A stretch of 64,000 bases of DNA from Phocoena phocoena (taxonomy: Eukaryota; Chordata; Mammalia; Artiodactyla; Phocoenidae), in assembly GCF_963924675.1 (NCBI RefSeq), contig NC_089222.1, forward strand, positions 5,648,501 to 5,712,500, read 5' to 3'. This document shows positions 36,245 to 48,439 of the stretch, piece by piece. Each line of letters starts with the position of its first letter. The first letter of the stretch is position 1. The notes beneath the pieces were generated by a model. It made no database searches and was not told the DNA's origin. It worked only from the letters and a program-made list of their open reading frames with translations. Position numbers and translations under genes: made by a program.

Positions 36245-38080
36245 TATGTTACCACCATTCTGCTAATATACATATAATTTAAATAGTGCTATGGCTGTCC
36301 TGGTTAGACCATATAGGGCCAAAGGAGGAACTAATGATGTAAGCCTTTATGTCTACCCAAAAATGAGGATGAAGGTGGTCTTCTCCCCTCCCCACTCTTT
36401 CTTTGATTATAAAAGTGTAGCCCTCTTTGTTCTCGGGGCTGCGCTCCCCTGCCTGCCCACTTGTATCTTTCATACATTAGCATAGCATCCTATGCTAATA
36501 AACTCACTCTTTCCCTGTCACTGGGCCTGTCTCTGAATTCCTTCTGCATGGAGACAAGAGAACCTGAACTTCAGAAAGTCCTCTAACACCATACACAAAA
36601 ATAAGCTCAAAATGGATTAAAGACCTAAATGTAAGGCCAGAAACTATCAAACTCTTAGGGGAAAACATAGGCAGCACACCCTATGACATAAATCACAGCA
36701 AGATCCTTTTTGACCCACCTCCTAGAGTAATGGAAATAAAAACAAAAATAAACGAATGGGACCTAATGAAACTTCAAAGCTTTTGCACAGCAAAGGAAAC
36801 CATAAACAAGATGAAAAGACAATCCTCAGAATGGGAGAAAATATTGGCAAATGAAGCAACTGACAAAGGATTAATCTCCAAAATTTATAAGCAGCTCATG
36901 CAGCTCAATAACAAATAAACAAACAACCCAATCCAAAAATGGGCAGAAGACCTAAATAGACATTTCTCCAAAGAAGATATACAGACTGCCAACAAACACG
37001 TGAAAGAATGCTCAACATCATTAATCATTAGAGAAATGCAAATCAAAACTACAATGAGATATCATCTCACACCAGTCAGAATGGCCATCATCAAAAAATC
37101 TGGAAACAATAAATGCTGGAGAGGCTGTGGAGAAAAGGGAGCCCTCTTGCACTGCTGGTGGGAATGTAAATTGATACAGCCACTATGGAGAACAGTATGG
37201 AGGTTCCTCAAAAACCTACAAATACAACTACCATATGACCCAGCAATCCCACTACTGGGCATATACCCTAAGAAAACCATAATTCAAAAAGAGTCATGTA
37301 CCAGAATGTTCATTGCAGCTCTATTTACAATAGCCCGGAGATGGAAACAACCTAAGTGTCCATCATCGGATGAATGGATAAAGAAGATGTGGCATATATA
37401 TACAATGGAATATTACTCAGCCTTAAAAAGAAATGAAATTGAGCTATTTGTAATGAGGTGGATAGACCTAGGGTCTGTCATACAGAGTGAAGTAAGTCAG
37501 AAAGAGAAAGACAAATACCATATGCTAACACATATATATGGAATTTAAGAAAAAAAAAGTGTCATGAAGAACCTAGGGGTAAGACAGGAATAAAGACACA
37601 TACCTACTAGAGAATGGACTTGAGGATATGGGGAGGGGGAAGGGTAAGCTGTGACAAAGCGAGAGAGAGGCATGGACATATATACACTACCAAACATAAG
37701 GTAGATAGCTAGTGGGAAGCAGCCGCATAGCACAGGGAGATCAGCTCGGTGCTTTGTGACCACCTGGAGGGGTGGGACCGGGAGGGTGGGAGGGAGGGAG
37801 ATGCGAGAGGGAAGAGATATGGGAACATATGTATATGTATAACTGATTCACTTTGTTATAAAGCAGAAACTAACACACCATTGTAAAGCAATTATACTCC
37901 AATAAAGATGTAAAAAATAAAATAAAATAAAATAAAGTCCTGAGACAAGGTAAGCAGTTTCAGTTGGAAGACAGTGAGGGTGGTGGGCGGTGCCCTCCTA
38001 AGTCAGAGACTGGATTCAAGTCCCAGTCTGAAGTGCGGCTGGGTTCCAGTCCCATCCGAGAAGTGCGGTTTCCTTATCAG
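36245..38080 (+). mobile_element. ERV-type LTR split by an L1 insertion
   Basis: The left part has a TATA-like TATAAAA at 36408-36414 and AATAAA at 36497-36502, about 90 bases apart as in ERV1-type LTRs. The LTR sequence stops at 36574-36582 and resumes at 37942 with 'GAGACAAGGTAAGCAG', going on to about 38080. No gag/pol/env sequence is adjacent, so it is a solitary LTR. Outer boundaries are approximate. Confidence 0.65.
36583..37933 (+). mobile_element. 5'-truncated L1 with intact ORF2 C-terminus, with TSD
   Basis: Starts in ORF2 ('[11 protein letters not shown]'-type region), contains an open 182-codon C-terminal frame at 37000-37548 with 'CWRGCGEKG', and ends with the 3'UTR (37555-37915: 'GAATGGACTTGAGGATATGG', 'CTCCAATAAAGATG') and an (AAAAT)n tail. 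TSD AAAGTCCT at 36575-36582 and 37934-37941 inside the LTR. An upstream stop-containing segment at about 36730-36918 breaks the frame. Relatively young. Confidence 0.92.
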
Positions 38081-38089
38081 GTCTTCTTT

Positions 38090-40847
38090 ATTTGAAGGAG
38101 GATAAAAAGAAGCAGGAAACACAGTGTCTGTAGCCACAATAGGAGTTATTTTCGGTAAACTGCTTTATTGAAATAATTTTAGCTCAGAAGGAGATGTGAG
38201 GCGGATCGTAGCCCCAGCACCTCCGCACATGAGAAACGTTCTCCGCAGTTTCTCTTAGCACATCAGACTGACCCTCTGGTGTCTTCTGAGATATGAGCAA
38301 ACATCGCTGCCCTTCGGTCCTGCTGAATTCATTGCAGTTTCCCCACCATGCCGTGCTGATGCTGACCTTCCTGCCTTACCACGTGGAAATGTCTGTCTAG
38401 AGAATACTTCTCTACTATATCTTCTCCTTCCCTTTGTCCATTCTCCTTTCTTCAGCACTTCAGATGATCTCCCTTAATTCTGATGTATGACTTAGGGTGC
38501 TGACATCTACTTGATTTTGAATCGTTTTTGTAGCCAGTGTTTAGTGAGTCCCGCCGGTATAGAAGGCCCCATATGAGGAACTGCAGAGGCATAATAAAAT
38601 ACAAACCCAAAGCCAAATCAACCCCCCTTTTTTGCTTCAAGTATAAAATGAACTGCAACACGAGAACAAATAACAGGATTGTGCTATAATGTAGATGAAG
38701 AATTGAAGGAGGAGAAACTTTCTACCGGGAAAAAGGAGTAGGGAATGAGAGGTGCTTCGTGCTGGGTGTACCCCTGAGCTGGCTCTAGAGGCTGGGATGG
38801 GTTTTAACAGGGCAAGTCATAGGGAGAAGGCGCGACCTGACAGACTTGCAGACGCCAGAAGGCTCAGACTGAGTGTTATCAGTACAACCCCGAGGCTGTC
38901 AGCAGCTGGAACTTTCCCTGGTTCCCTAGGGAACACAAAGAATCAAGAGGCTGTCTGATCTGTTTTTCAGAGTTTTGAGACTTTGTAGGAGCTGCCATCA
39001 CCATGGTAGCAAGCTGTGCTGCTCAGAGAACATACTAAGGTTTTGACGGGTGAGCACCCCATGTTTTTGCATTAGACGTTCACCTAAACTTACATAATAA
39101 AGCTCATATTTCATAATAAGGGTAATCAAAAGTGGTATTATGAAAGATAGGAGGTGAAAGCCTACTGTTGTCACCTTGGCCACAATCTAGAAATGTTTGT
39201 CCTTTGCTCTCATTAAGGACTTTATCATCCCCTGGTGGGCGTTTGGCATTCTCTGATGTACAGAACCTTCCCACGAACAGGTGGATGTAGCTCCTCCTCT
39301 CACCTGGGCCAAAGGCTCTCACTTAGATCCCTGTGTGTCCTTTCTGTTTCCTGTAACGCCAAGATCACTTCAGTCCTAAGCATCGCAGCTCAGACCACCT
39401 AAGTAGAAGCCGATCTTGATGGACACTACACAGTTCTCTAAAACAAAAAAGAAATCTGACTGTTAGAGAAAATGGAGTTTCTTTCTGGAAAGAGAATTAG
39501 CGGTAAATAGCTACGAAATTTAGACATCTGCCTTATAAGCCGGGCACCCAGAATAGAATTGTATTTGTGTTCTACCCTTTATAAGCACCCCCCATATGGT
39601 TGGAATGCTGAGTAGATCAGATTGACTGAAATATAGGATATGTGTAGATGAATCGGGGGATATCAGAAGAAGTAATTTGTGCAAAGTTGTGAAGAGCCTT
39701 GAATATCAGATTCAGAAGCCTCGATTTTATTTGGTGTACAACTGGATGTTAGGTAGGGAGCATTATATTATCAAAAGGGTGTGTTACTAGGTAGATTCAT
39801 CTGGAGGCTAATTCACCAGGTGTATTGGAGTTAGGATGGGGATGATGGAGTATTAGGAAGGCGTTTCCTGATATGCTTGTTATGCAAGCATAAACATTTG
39901 GTAAAAAGCAACTTTCCAAATTTGTGGGGGAGTTGTACTGTCTTTTGATTTCTAAGTCACATTTTTAACATTTAAAATTGAACAGAGTATAGAAAAAGTT
40001 CAACTAACTGTAACCCTCACAGTGGCAACCATTTTTACATGTGACTTTTAACTCGGAGAGGCAAATAGAAAAAAAAACCAAAAACTGAGATCAGAGATTT
40101 AGTAACTATAAAGTATATTCCAGGAGAGGAGTGGGATTGTTTTATGCCTAGGAAATAACACAATGATAATTGACATTCAAGTCATGACTTCAAATATATT
40201 TTCACTCAAAAGGGCTATATATATATAAGCCAGTACTGGGAAGGGGTTTATATTCAAACCTAAGACCATGAGAAATTTAATAAAACAGAACACTCCCTGA
40301 CCGAGACAGTCCGGTTATTGAGGTCTTTTGGTTCTTGTGTGCAGGTTTTACTCAAATTTATTCATTACTAGGAGTTCACAAAAGGCATTGAAGCTTGGTC
40401 ACTAGTCCTTTTTTTTTTTTTTTTTTTTTTAATCACCACTTGGAGCAATGCTGACTTTTTAAGGATTCACTTTTAACTTACTGTCTGAAAAGAACTGTTA
40501 CAATGATGGATGCTTGAGGACCCATATAATCAGTTATCTCTTCTTGGCATTCTGTTTTACTTTTCTACCTGTAACATAGTCACAGATAACAAGCTGTATG
40601 GATATGCTCTGAGGGCAAGTGTTGATTTAGTAAATTCTTGATAGCTTTTTTGTTGCAGACAAAAGTCCTTAATGCAGCAAATTTTATAAGGTTCAGTAAT
40701 CTACACAGGACAAGTCAACAGGTAACAGGGTAACTATTAAGCTTCCATTTCGCTTGATGATGCTTCCTGTTACTTGTGGCATCTTGGACAAGCCACGGAT
40801 GGAATCTATCTCACTGATAAAAGGAATCATGAAGACCACACCTGCCT
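38090..40847. other. unassigned 2.7-kb stretch
   Basis: No gene or named repeat recognised with confidence. A 24-base T run lies at 40409-40432. A segment at 39690-39800 ('GAGCCTTGAATATCAGATTC' and 'TTCATCTGGAGGCTAA') looks like an old repeat that I cannot name. Confidence 0.4.
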
Positions 40848-40863
40848 AAAAGTGGGAGCCTGG

Positions 40864-41008
40864 AGGTTGGGAGGGGGGGAGACGCAAGAGGGAGGAGATA
40901 TGGGAACATATGTATATGCATAACTGATTCACTTTGTTATAAAGCAGAAACTAACACACCATTGTAAAGCAAGTATACCCCAATAAAGATGTTAAAAAAA
41001 CAAACAAA
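40864..41008 (+). mobile_element. very short 5'-truncated L1 3'UTR insertion with TSD
   Basis: Only about 145 bases of the L1 3' end ('AACATATGTATATGCATAAC', 'CCCCAATAAAGATG') plus an A-rich tail. The 16-base TSD AAAAGYKGGAGCCTGG lies at 40848-40863 and 41009-41024 (two mismatches). Confidence 0.92.
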
Positions 41009-41029
41009 AAAAGCTGGAGCCTGGTCTAT

Positions 41030-42009
41030 CCCAGTGGACCCTTTGATTCTATGTCTTGAGGATTTTCTTCAGAGTTGACTGCCAAGAAAAACATTTTCTT
41101 TTCCTGGGAAACAGCACAATAAATTGATGAGTCTGTCCCTGATAAATAGAAATGTTCCATCTGCTGTTATGTACCATTTTTGCTTTACATTCCGTCCACA
41201 AAATGCTGTAACAGCAGTGCCAACTGGAAAGAATGACTCGAAAAAATTTCCTTCTTTCCATTTCCATTCAATAATGCATTTTAGATCTATATCCTTTACT
41301 TGCTTTTCTTGGGGTCATCAAATTTAGGCATAAGCATTTATGAACTCTTATTTGGGTTTCTAATCCACAGATACTGTGGCCCTGCTTGGTTTATATTTTA
41401 AAGATCAGTGCCACTTAATATTCCTTCCTCTTTGTCTAACAAATAACTTAATACGTTCTCCTCAGATCTATGTAAATTATTTGAGACAATAATCACACAC
41501 TCTTCAGTCATTCTAAACTCTCTTTAACAAGTTATTTTCCTGAGTTTTTCAAATTTTGAGGAAATAGAATGAGATATAAAATATTCTGTTATGAATAGTT
41601 TTACAATAACAATTGGTCCAGTGTAATATATATATATTTATTTCTTATTGAGAATTGTGGTCATGGTTTCAAAGCTCCCGGTATCTTGATATGCTTCTTA
41701 TGTGAATATAATTCTCAGTTATTCTTCGAAAGGTTATTTTAAAATAGCTTATTTGAATTAACTTGTAGACAAAAGTTTAATGTAAAAATTGAAAAATGAA
41801 TAAGGAAAACAGATTTTTTAACTAATCACTCTAAGTCAAAATTGACAGTTGATGTGCTCTGAGAGGTTACACCATTTACTGAGAGAAGCTCTAACGAGAT
41901 GACCTAAGAGGTTCAGCCCCACATTGGCCACTTGCTTCAGGACCAAACCAAGTTACTGAACTGCTCAGGGCTTCATTATCACCAAAAGTCCTTCTAGTTG
42001 GACTGTTTT
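41030..42009. other. unassigned stretch
   Basis: No gene recognised. It contains the 20-base string at 41407-41426 that reappears inside the next L1. Confidence 0.4.
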
Positions 42010-42021
42010 GTAAGTCTATTC

Positions 42022-42445
42022 ATTTTTTAACTTTTTTTAATTGAAGTATAGTTGAGGTACAATATATAGGTTACAGGTGTACATTATGGTGATTCACAGT
42101 TTTTCAAGGTTACATTCCATTCATAGTTACAGAATACTGGCTATATTCCTTGTGTTGTACAGTACAGCTTATTTTATACCTAATAGTTTGTACCTCTTAC
42201 TGCCCTACCTGTATATTAAGTGCCACTTAATATTCCTTATTAAGTGCCCTCCCCCCTTCCCTCTCCCCACTGGTAACCATTAATTTGTTCTCTACATCTG
42301 TGAGTCTGTTTCTTTTTTGTTATACTCCCAAGTTTGTTGTAGTTTTTAGATTCCACACATAAGTGATATCATAACAATATGTGTCTTTCTCTGACTTACT
42401 TCACTTAGCGTAATGCCCTCCAAGTCCATCCATGCTGCTGCCGAT
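42022..42445 (-). mobile_element. 5'-truncated L1 3'UTR insertion with TSD and odd internal patch
   Basis: Reverse complement of an L1 3'UTR ('GAAGTATAGTTGAGGTACAA'). Exact TSD GTAAGTCTATTC at 42010-42021 and 42446-42457. About 25 extra bases near 42216-42242 are not expected for this family and repeat a string found about 800 bases to the left. Confidence 0.9.
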
Positions 42446-42459
42446 GTAAGTCTATTCTT

Positions 42460-43380
42460 TTATTCACTGTCTATTTCAGCTCACATTTCTCTTTTACTGT
42501 GAGCTCTTCGCAACAGTTTCCCACTCTGAGCCCTCCTTTAAATTACACTTCCCACTGACTTCTGCTGTCATCGCTGCTCTGGTTTGTTCCACAATTATTA
42601 TTTTGACCGAGTAATTAACTTTTTAACCAACTTTAGTTGCTCTATTCTTCATTTTTGAGAATACCAATAGGAGGATGCAATCCTGCACTCATGATAACCC
42701 CTAGAATTCTTTATAAAATGAACCTTTCCTGTTGGATCCAGTACTGGGTTTTATGCCTGGGAATAAATAATAATAAATAAAAAATAAATCACACCAGTGA
42801 TTATCTTGTAAATCAAACTGGCCTCACCCTGGAGATACCAGTCACCCTAAGATTGTCCTATCACCTCCGCACCCCCGTGCAGTAAGCTGCTGGAGAAACT
42901 GTCCTCTGGGGAGATCCTAAAACTTCCATTTAAAAACTTGGGACTACAGCCTGAGCTAATCACCAATCTGGTTCAGAATGCCTGCTATAACATATTGCTT
43001 CTGCCTTACGTCCTGCTTTGTCTGTTACTCTTGTTAATCTTGTCCTTTGTTAATCCACACCATGGAGACCCTTATCCCCACCTTGCTCTGTTCACTGCCT
43101 TGTCCAGTATCTGCCAACAGTATTCTGTTACTACTTCCCCAAGGAGACAGATTGGACATTGTCTTTCTTAACACGCCCCGACCCATGAAATTTTAATGCC
43201 TGCAGACATATTATACGTCTCTTAGTTGTATTGTATGTTTGCAATACGTAAAAGAGTAAGATATTCTTACCTCTCAGGAATCAATTCTCCCCCCTGTTGA
43301 GAATGTACTATGTAGTCTGATTCTGTTTTCCCTGTCTTTCAGCTTCCCGAAACTTTCCTCTGTATAAATATTTGACTCTT
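42460..43380. other. unassigned stretch
   Basis: No gene or repeat recognised. Confidence 0.35.
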
Positions 43381-43384
43381 CTAA

Positions 43385-45060
43385 ATCCATTCTGTGGATG
43401 CTGGGTATTTGGGTTGTTTCAACTTTTGGTTATTGAAAACAACGTTTCTACGTGCATTTGCATATGTGTGTCCTGGCACATATGTTTGAGTTTCTCTGCT
43501 GTGTATATATAGGGATGAGTGGAATTGCAGAGTCATAGGATATTTGTATCCTCAGTTTTTCTAGGTAATGTCATACTGTTTTCCCAAGTGCTTGTACCAA
43601 TTTATAAGTTTCTAAGTTTGTTTTGTTCTCCATCATTACCACCATTGGGCTTGTCTCTCTTTTCAATATTATGTAAGTAACAGTATCTTATTTTTCTTAA
43701 CTTTGTATTTTCCTGATTACTCATTAGGTAAAGCATGCTTTAAATAAACTTATTGGTCATTTGTGTTTCCTGTGTGTGTGTGTGTAAAGTGACTATTCTA
43801 GTGTTCTGCTCATTTTAAAATTCAGTTTTCTGTCTTTTCCTATTAATTTTTAGGAATTCTTCATGTAGTCTAAGTGTAAGTTCTTCAGCTATATGTGCTG
43901 CAAACATTCTCATGCTGTGTCCTTGACTTTTTACTCCTTGTATGGTGTCTTTGGGGAGCCAGAAGTTGTTAATTTCAATGTAAATTTATATTTTCCTTTA
44001 TGGTCAGTGTTCTTTGCGTCTTATTTAATAAATCATTCCCTATCCAAAAGAAAGTACAGCATCTTCCCATAATGTCTTCTTAAAGGGTTTTAGTTCAGTT
44101 TTTCATATTTATTGAAAAGACGATTCTTTTCCTAACAATCTCCAAAGCCGTCCCTACAATGTTACAAGAGTCCAAGTCCACATAAATATAGGTCTACTTT
44201 GCAGTGGGTTGTTGTGTTCCACTGGTCTACTGACTATCACTATATCACTGTCACTATATACTGGCTTAATTACTGTAGCTTTTTAGAACAACCCTTGATA
44301 TCTTGAAGAACAAGACTTCTTGTTTAGCTTTTTAAAAAGTGTTGATTAGTCTTGGCCCTTTTCACTTCCATATAAATTTTAGAGTCAGCTTGTTTGGTTC
44401 CACAAAAACAAATTGGAATTTGATGGGGATTCTCTTGAATTTCTAAACCATTTTAGAGAGAATTGAAATCTTCACATTAGTGAATCTTCCATATTATGAA
44501 CATAGTATTTTCTGCTATTATCTAGTAGAATTATTCTTAGGTATTTACTATTTTTTTAAAAATTAGTGATTATTGCAATTGATATATTAAAACATATTTT
44601 TAAAATTTAATTTCTAAGTTCATGTATAAGAATACAATAGATTTTTGTTTATTGATTTATATTCCCCTCACCTTGATAAATTCTTTTATTGTCTGTAGAT
44701 CTTTTTGGATGTTCCAAGGACATAATTATATTATGTGCACATAACAACAGTTATGCTTCTTCCTTTATCATTTTTATATATTTTAATTTTTTTCTTGCCT
44801 AACTTTGCTGACTAGGATTGAGCAATGTCAAAAGTTATTCCTAATATTGTAAGGAAATATCTCAGAGTTACATGATTTTATATGATGTTTGATGTTTACT
44901 CTTTGCAGCTACATTTTTTTTTCCCTCTGAAATAAGGAGTTGAGCTGGGTTTGTGTTGCGTTGTTGAAATCATTACCCAAGTACACCACTGGGTACTTGG
45001 TTTCCTGGTAACCTCAGTTCTTTGAGATATTCAAGAACAGTTAACAGTTTTGTAGTTTAT
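43385..45060 (-). mobile_element. old L1M ORF2 remnant
   Basis: The minus strand reads degraded ORF2. The plus strand shows 'TTGGTTATTGAAAACAACG', 'TCATACTGTTTTCCCAAG', 'TGTAGCTTTTTAGAACAACC' and 'TTTGATGGGGATTCTCTTG', in the 3'-to-5' order expected of a minus-strand LINE. No long open frame. Confidence 0.75.
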
Positions 45061-45389
45061 TCAGACTTTCCTGATTGTTAAAACAGGGGCATCACTCTTG
45101 TTTTAAAATTACTTTTATAAGGCATATTTTTCATACCATAGAGTTTACACCCAAGATGATTCCTCGTGCCACTCCCCACCCCCCTTCATCCACCAGTAAC
45201 CACTACTCTATTTTTTTGTTTCTGCAGTTTGGGGCAATGCGCTTCTCAGATTTCTACATCCCTGGCACACGTGGAACCAGTTGGTTTAGGATTTTCATTT
45301 ACATGTAAGTTGAAGTACATGTAAGTTGAAGTTACGCTGTTGACATGTCTTTACTTTCCGCGTCTGTGGTTTTACATTGCTTAAGTGTT
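45061..45389. other. mostly unassigned; short tandem duplication
   Basis: Part at 45110-45210 resembles an old LINE 3'UTR. At about 45300-45331 the unit TACATGTAAGTTGAAG occurs twice with a one-unit period. Confidence 0.4.
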
Positions 45390-45885
45390 CTAAATGCAGA
45401 CAGTCCCCAGCTTGTGATGGTTCGGCTTCATGATTGTTTGACTTTACGATGGTGTGAAATCTGTACCCATTCGTTAGAAACCATACTTTTCATTTTGAGC
45501 GTTGGTCTTTTCCCCGCTAGGGATATGTGGTACGCTTCTCTCTCATGCTGCTGGGCACTGACTGCAGCGCCTAGTCGGCCAGGCAGTCATGAGGGTGAAC
45601 AGTGATACACTCACAACCATGCTGCACCCCCACACCATTCTGCTTTTCACTTTCAGCACAGTGTTCAATAAAGTGCATGAAACATTCCACACTTTATTGT
45701 AAAATAAGCTTTGTGTTGGATGATTTAGCCCAACAGTGGGCTAATGTAAGTGCTCTGAGCACTTTTGTGGTGTTCAGGAGGTTAGCTGTAGTAAATGCAT
45801 TTTTGACTTGTGATATTTTCAGCTTAGAATGGGCTTTTGGGGATATAACCCAGTTTTAAGGTAGGCAGATCTGTACTTAGGACTG
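45390..45885 (+). mobile_element. DNA transposon remnant, Tigger/TcMar-like (tentative)
   Basis: Order of segments matches a nonautonomous mammalian DNA transposon I remember: 'TGATGGTTCGGCTTCATG', 'GACTTTACGATGGTG', 'TTCAATAAAGTGCATGA', 'CACTTTATTGTAAAATAAGC', 'GGCTAATGTAAGTG', 'GATATAACCCAGTTTTAAGG'. Left end CAGTCCCCAG and right end reverse complement CAGTCCTAAG suggest partial inverted ends. CDS absent. Confidence 0.55.
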
Positions 45886-46052
45886 TTTTTATCTGTGTGC
45901 CTGATTATTTTCTCAGGGAGGTATTTAAAATTTTCTGTGAATTTCAGAGCAGTTTTAAATCATTTTCCATTATGATTGTTGTTTGCCAATTTTTTCTCAT
46001 GCTCATCAGTTTTGTCATTATTTTGAAGCTATGCTATTAGAATGCATAGAGG

Positions 46053-46185
46053 GGGACTTCCCTGGTGGTGCAGTGGTTAAGACTCCACGCTTCCACTGCA
46101 AGGGGTGCGGATTCAATTCCTGGTCGGGAAACTAAGATCCCACATGCCTCGGGGCACGGCCAAAAAACAGAAAAAGAAAAAATCA
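46053..46185 (+). mobile_element. short tRNA-derived SINE (CHR-type)
   Basis: Head 'GGACTTCCCTGGTGGTGCAG', about 130 bases with an A-rich end. TSD AGAATGCATA at 46039-46048 and 46186-46195. Shorter than the CHR-1 and CHR-2 copies and more diverged in its middle part. Confidence 0.88.
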
Positions 46186-46867
46186 AGAATGCATATAGAC
46201 CTAGAATTGTTAAATATCTCTAGTGAGTTTCTTTTTATCATTAGGCCATGACTCTCTTTTATCTTGATATTTTTTAAGTGGTATTTTATCTCATTAATAT
46301 TTCATCTTTTTAATTTCAAATTTTCTTTGTTTTTATATTTTAGGTGTGTCTATTGTAAACAGCACCTTTTTTTAAAAATTCAATCACGTAATTTCCATCT
46401 TTTAAAAGGAGAAACAGTTTATTTTAATTCACTGTGATTGCATGTTTCCACTACCTGACTTGCCTCTCATGCCTTTCATGAGATCGAGTTTTTTATTTTA
46501 TTTTTTGTTTTGGAATAATCGTAGATTCACAGGAAGATGCAAAAGTAATACAAACCATTCTCACTGACCCTTAACCCAGTTTTCCCCAATGTTCATGTCT
46601 TACATGGTTGCAGAACAATTTCGAAACCAGGAAATCGGTGGTGGCACGATGAATGTGTGAACCTCTGTGCTGTTTCATTCCATGTGTCAATGTGTAACCA
46701 CCACCCCCAATCCATATACAGGACTGCTCCATCACCACCGGGGTCTCCCTCATGCTCCCTCTGTATGGTCACATGTATCCTTCCTTGTCTCTAGCCCCTG
46801 GCAGTATGAATCTGCTCTCCACCTCTATAATTCTCTCATTTCGGTGATGTTGTATAAATGGCATCAT

Positions 46868-46985
46868 AATGGCTCACGGGCCCAGCCGCTCCGCAGCATG
46901 TGGGATCTTCCCGGACCGGGGCACGAACCCGTGTCCCCTGCATCGGCAGGCGGACTCTCAACCACTGCACCACCAGGGAAGCCCT
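46868..46985 (-). mobile_element. CHR-2 SINE lacking its 3' half
   Basis: It has the SINE head (right end 'CACCACCAGGGAAGCCC') and the tRNA-like part as far as 'ATGGCTCACGGGCCCAGCC' on the plus strand, but neither the 3' body ('GCGGGCCTCTCACTG') nor any tail on the left. It is followed on the right by a T run at 46990-47001. No convincing TSD. Confidence 0.85.
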
Positions 46986-47084
46986 GCTCTTTTTTTTTTT
47001 TATCTAACATACCGCCCTTGATTCATCCAGGTTGTTGCCTGTATCAGTAGTTTGTTCCTTTTATTGCTGAGTAGTATTCCAAGG

Positions 47085-47530
47085 TATGGATATTCCACAG
47101 TTTGTTTGGGCAGGGGGTGGACGTTCAGGTTCCTTACCCTGGATGGTGGTATCAGGTATTGTCACTGCTCCTGACACCCACGGGGGCTGCGGGTGGTCAG
47201 GGGCCTCGTTAGGGCTGGGAGGTGGGAAACGTTTGATTTTCCCCCTCAGCTCCTCTAACACTACCAGGATGGGGGAGCGGGGAGGAGGGAGAGCTCAGTA
47301 ACACGGGATGGAGGCAGAAGTCCCGGCTTTCCACGTGGCCCCCCAATGACACTGCACGCATGTCTACAACATGCACACAAGCTCCCTAAACTGGGCTGCA
47401 AGTTTATGAGCAGAATCCTCATCACAGTGACAGCCTCTCCACTCACATCACCCCATACTTTTCCGCTACTCACCCTGGCACTCAGAAACCCTCTTACCTT
47501 TGTCTCAGTGGTGATTGAGTTCAATCTTTC
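47085..47530. other. GC-richer unassigned stretch
   Basis: Higher GC than its neighbours, with no gene recognised. The left edge may still be the old LINE 3' region. Confidence 0.4.
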
Positions 47531-47550
47531 TTCTCTATTGCAATTGTCTT

Positions 47551-48206
47551 TTTCTTTTTGAAGTACAGTTGACTTGTAATATTGTGTTAGTTTCAGGTGT
47601 ACAGCAAAGTAATTCAGTTAGATATATATGTATCTGTATTCTTTTTTTTCTATTCTTTTCCATTACAGGTTATCATAGTTCCCTGTGCCATACAGTAGGT
47701 CCTTGTTGTTTATCTATTTTGTATATAGTAGTGTGTATATGTTAAACCCACACTCCCACTTTATCTCTCCCTTTGGTAACCATAAGTTTGTTTTCTATGC
47801 CTGTGAGTCTGTTTCTGTTTTGTAAACTTCATTTGTACCATTTTTTTATTCCACTATAAATGATATCATATATATGTCTTTGTCTGAGTTACTTCACTTA
47901 CCCTGATAATCTCTAGGTCCATGCCATGTTGTTGCAAATGGCATCATTTCATTCTATTTTTATGGCTGGGTAATATTCCATTGTATATATGTACCACATT
48001 TTCTTTATCCAATCATCTGTTGATTGACATTTAGGTTGCTTTCATGTCTTGGCTATTGTAAATAGTGTTGCTGTGAACACTGGGGTGCATGTATGTTTTC
48101 GAATTAGAGTTTTTGTCTCTTCCAGTTATATGCCCAGGAGTGAGATTCCTGGATCATATGGTAGTTTTATTTTTAGTTTTTAAAGGAGCCTCCATACTGT
48201 TCTCCA
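47551..48206 (-). mobile_element. 5'-truncated L1 3' end with TSD
   Basis: Reverse complement of an L1 3'UTR and the last ORF2 codons ('ATTCCATTGTATATATGTAC', 'CCCAGGAGTGAGATTCCTGG'). TSD TATTGCAAYWGTCTT at 47536-47550 and 48207-48221 (two mismatches). Unlike the copy at 130 it is not inverted. Confidence 0.88.
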
Positions 48207-48439
48207 TATTGCAACAGTCTTGAATGAAGTCTGCCTTGTCTGTTTAACTCTGTCTGGTGTGATCCTTTGTTGACAGCTCTCAGTGTGTTTATTTTACCTC
48301 TACCTGAATGATAGGGTCACTTAGAAGAAGACTGACAGTTATTTTTCTTTCTGCACATTAAAGATATTATTATAGAAAACAATACAGTCTAATAACTTTT
48401 AATTGTTCTGAAGCAAATGCCCTCAAGAACACAAATCTT

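Larger units (their letters stand above)
45890..47085 (-). mobile_element. old L1M ORF2/3'UTR remnant, interrupted twice by SINEs
   Basis: Plus-strand segments 'GTGTCTATTGTAAACAGCAC', 'TCGTAGATTCACAGGAAGATGC' and 'GATTCATCCAGGTTGTTGCC' are old LINE text on the minus strand. Coding content is gone. A short CHR-type SINE sits at 46053-46185 and a truncated CHR-2 SINE at 46868-46985. Confidence 0.6.
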
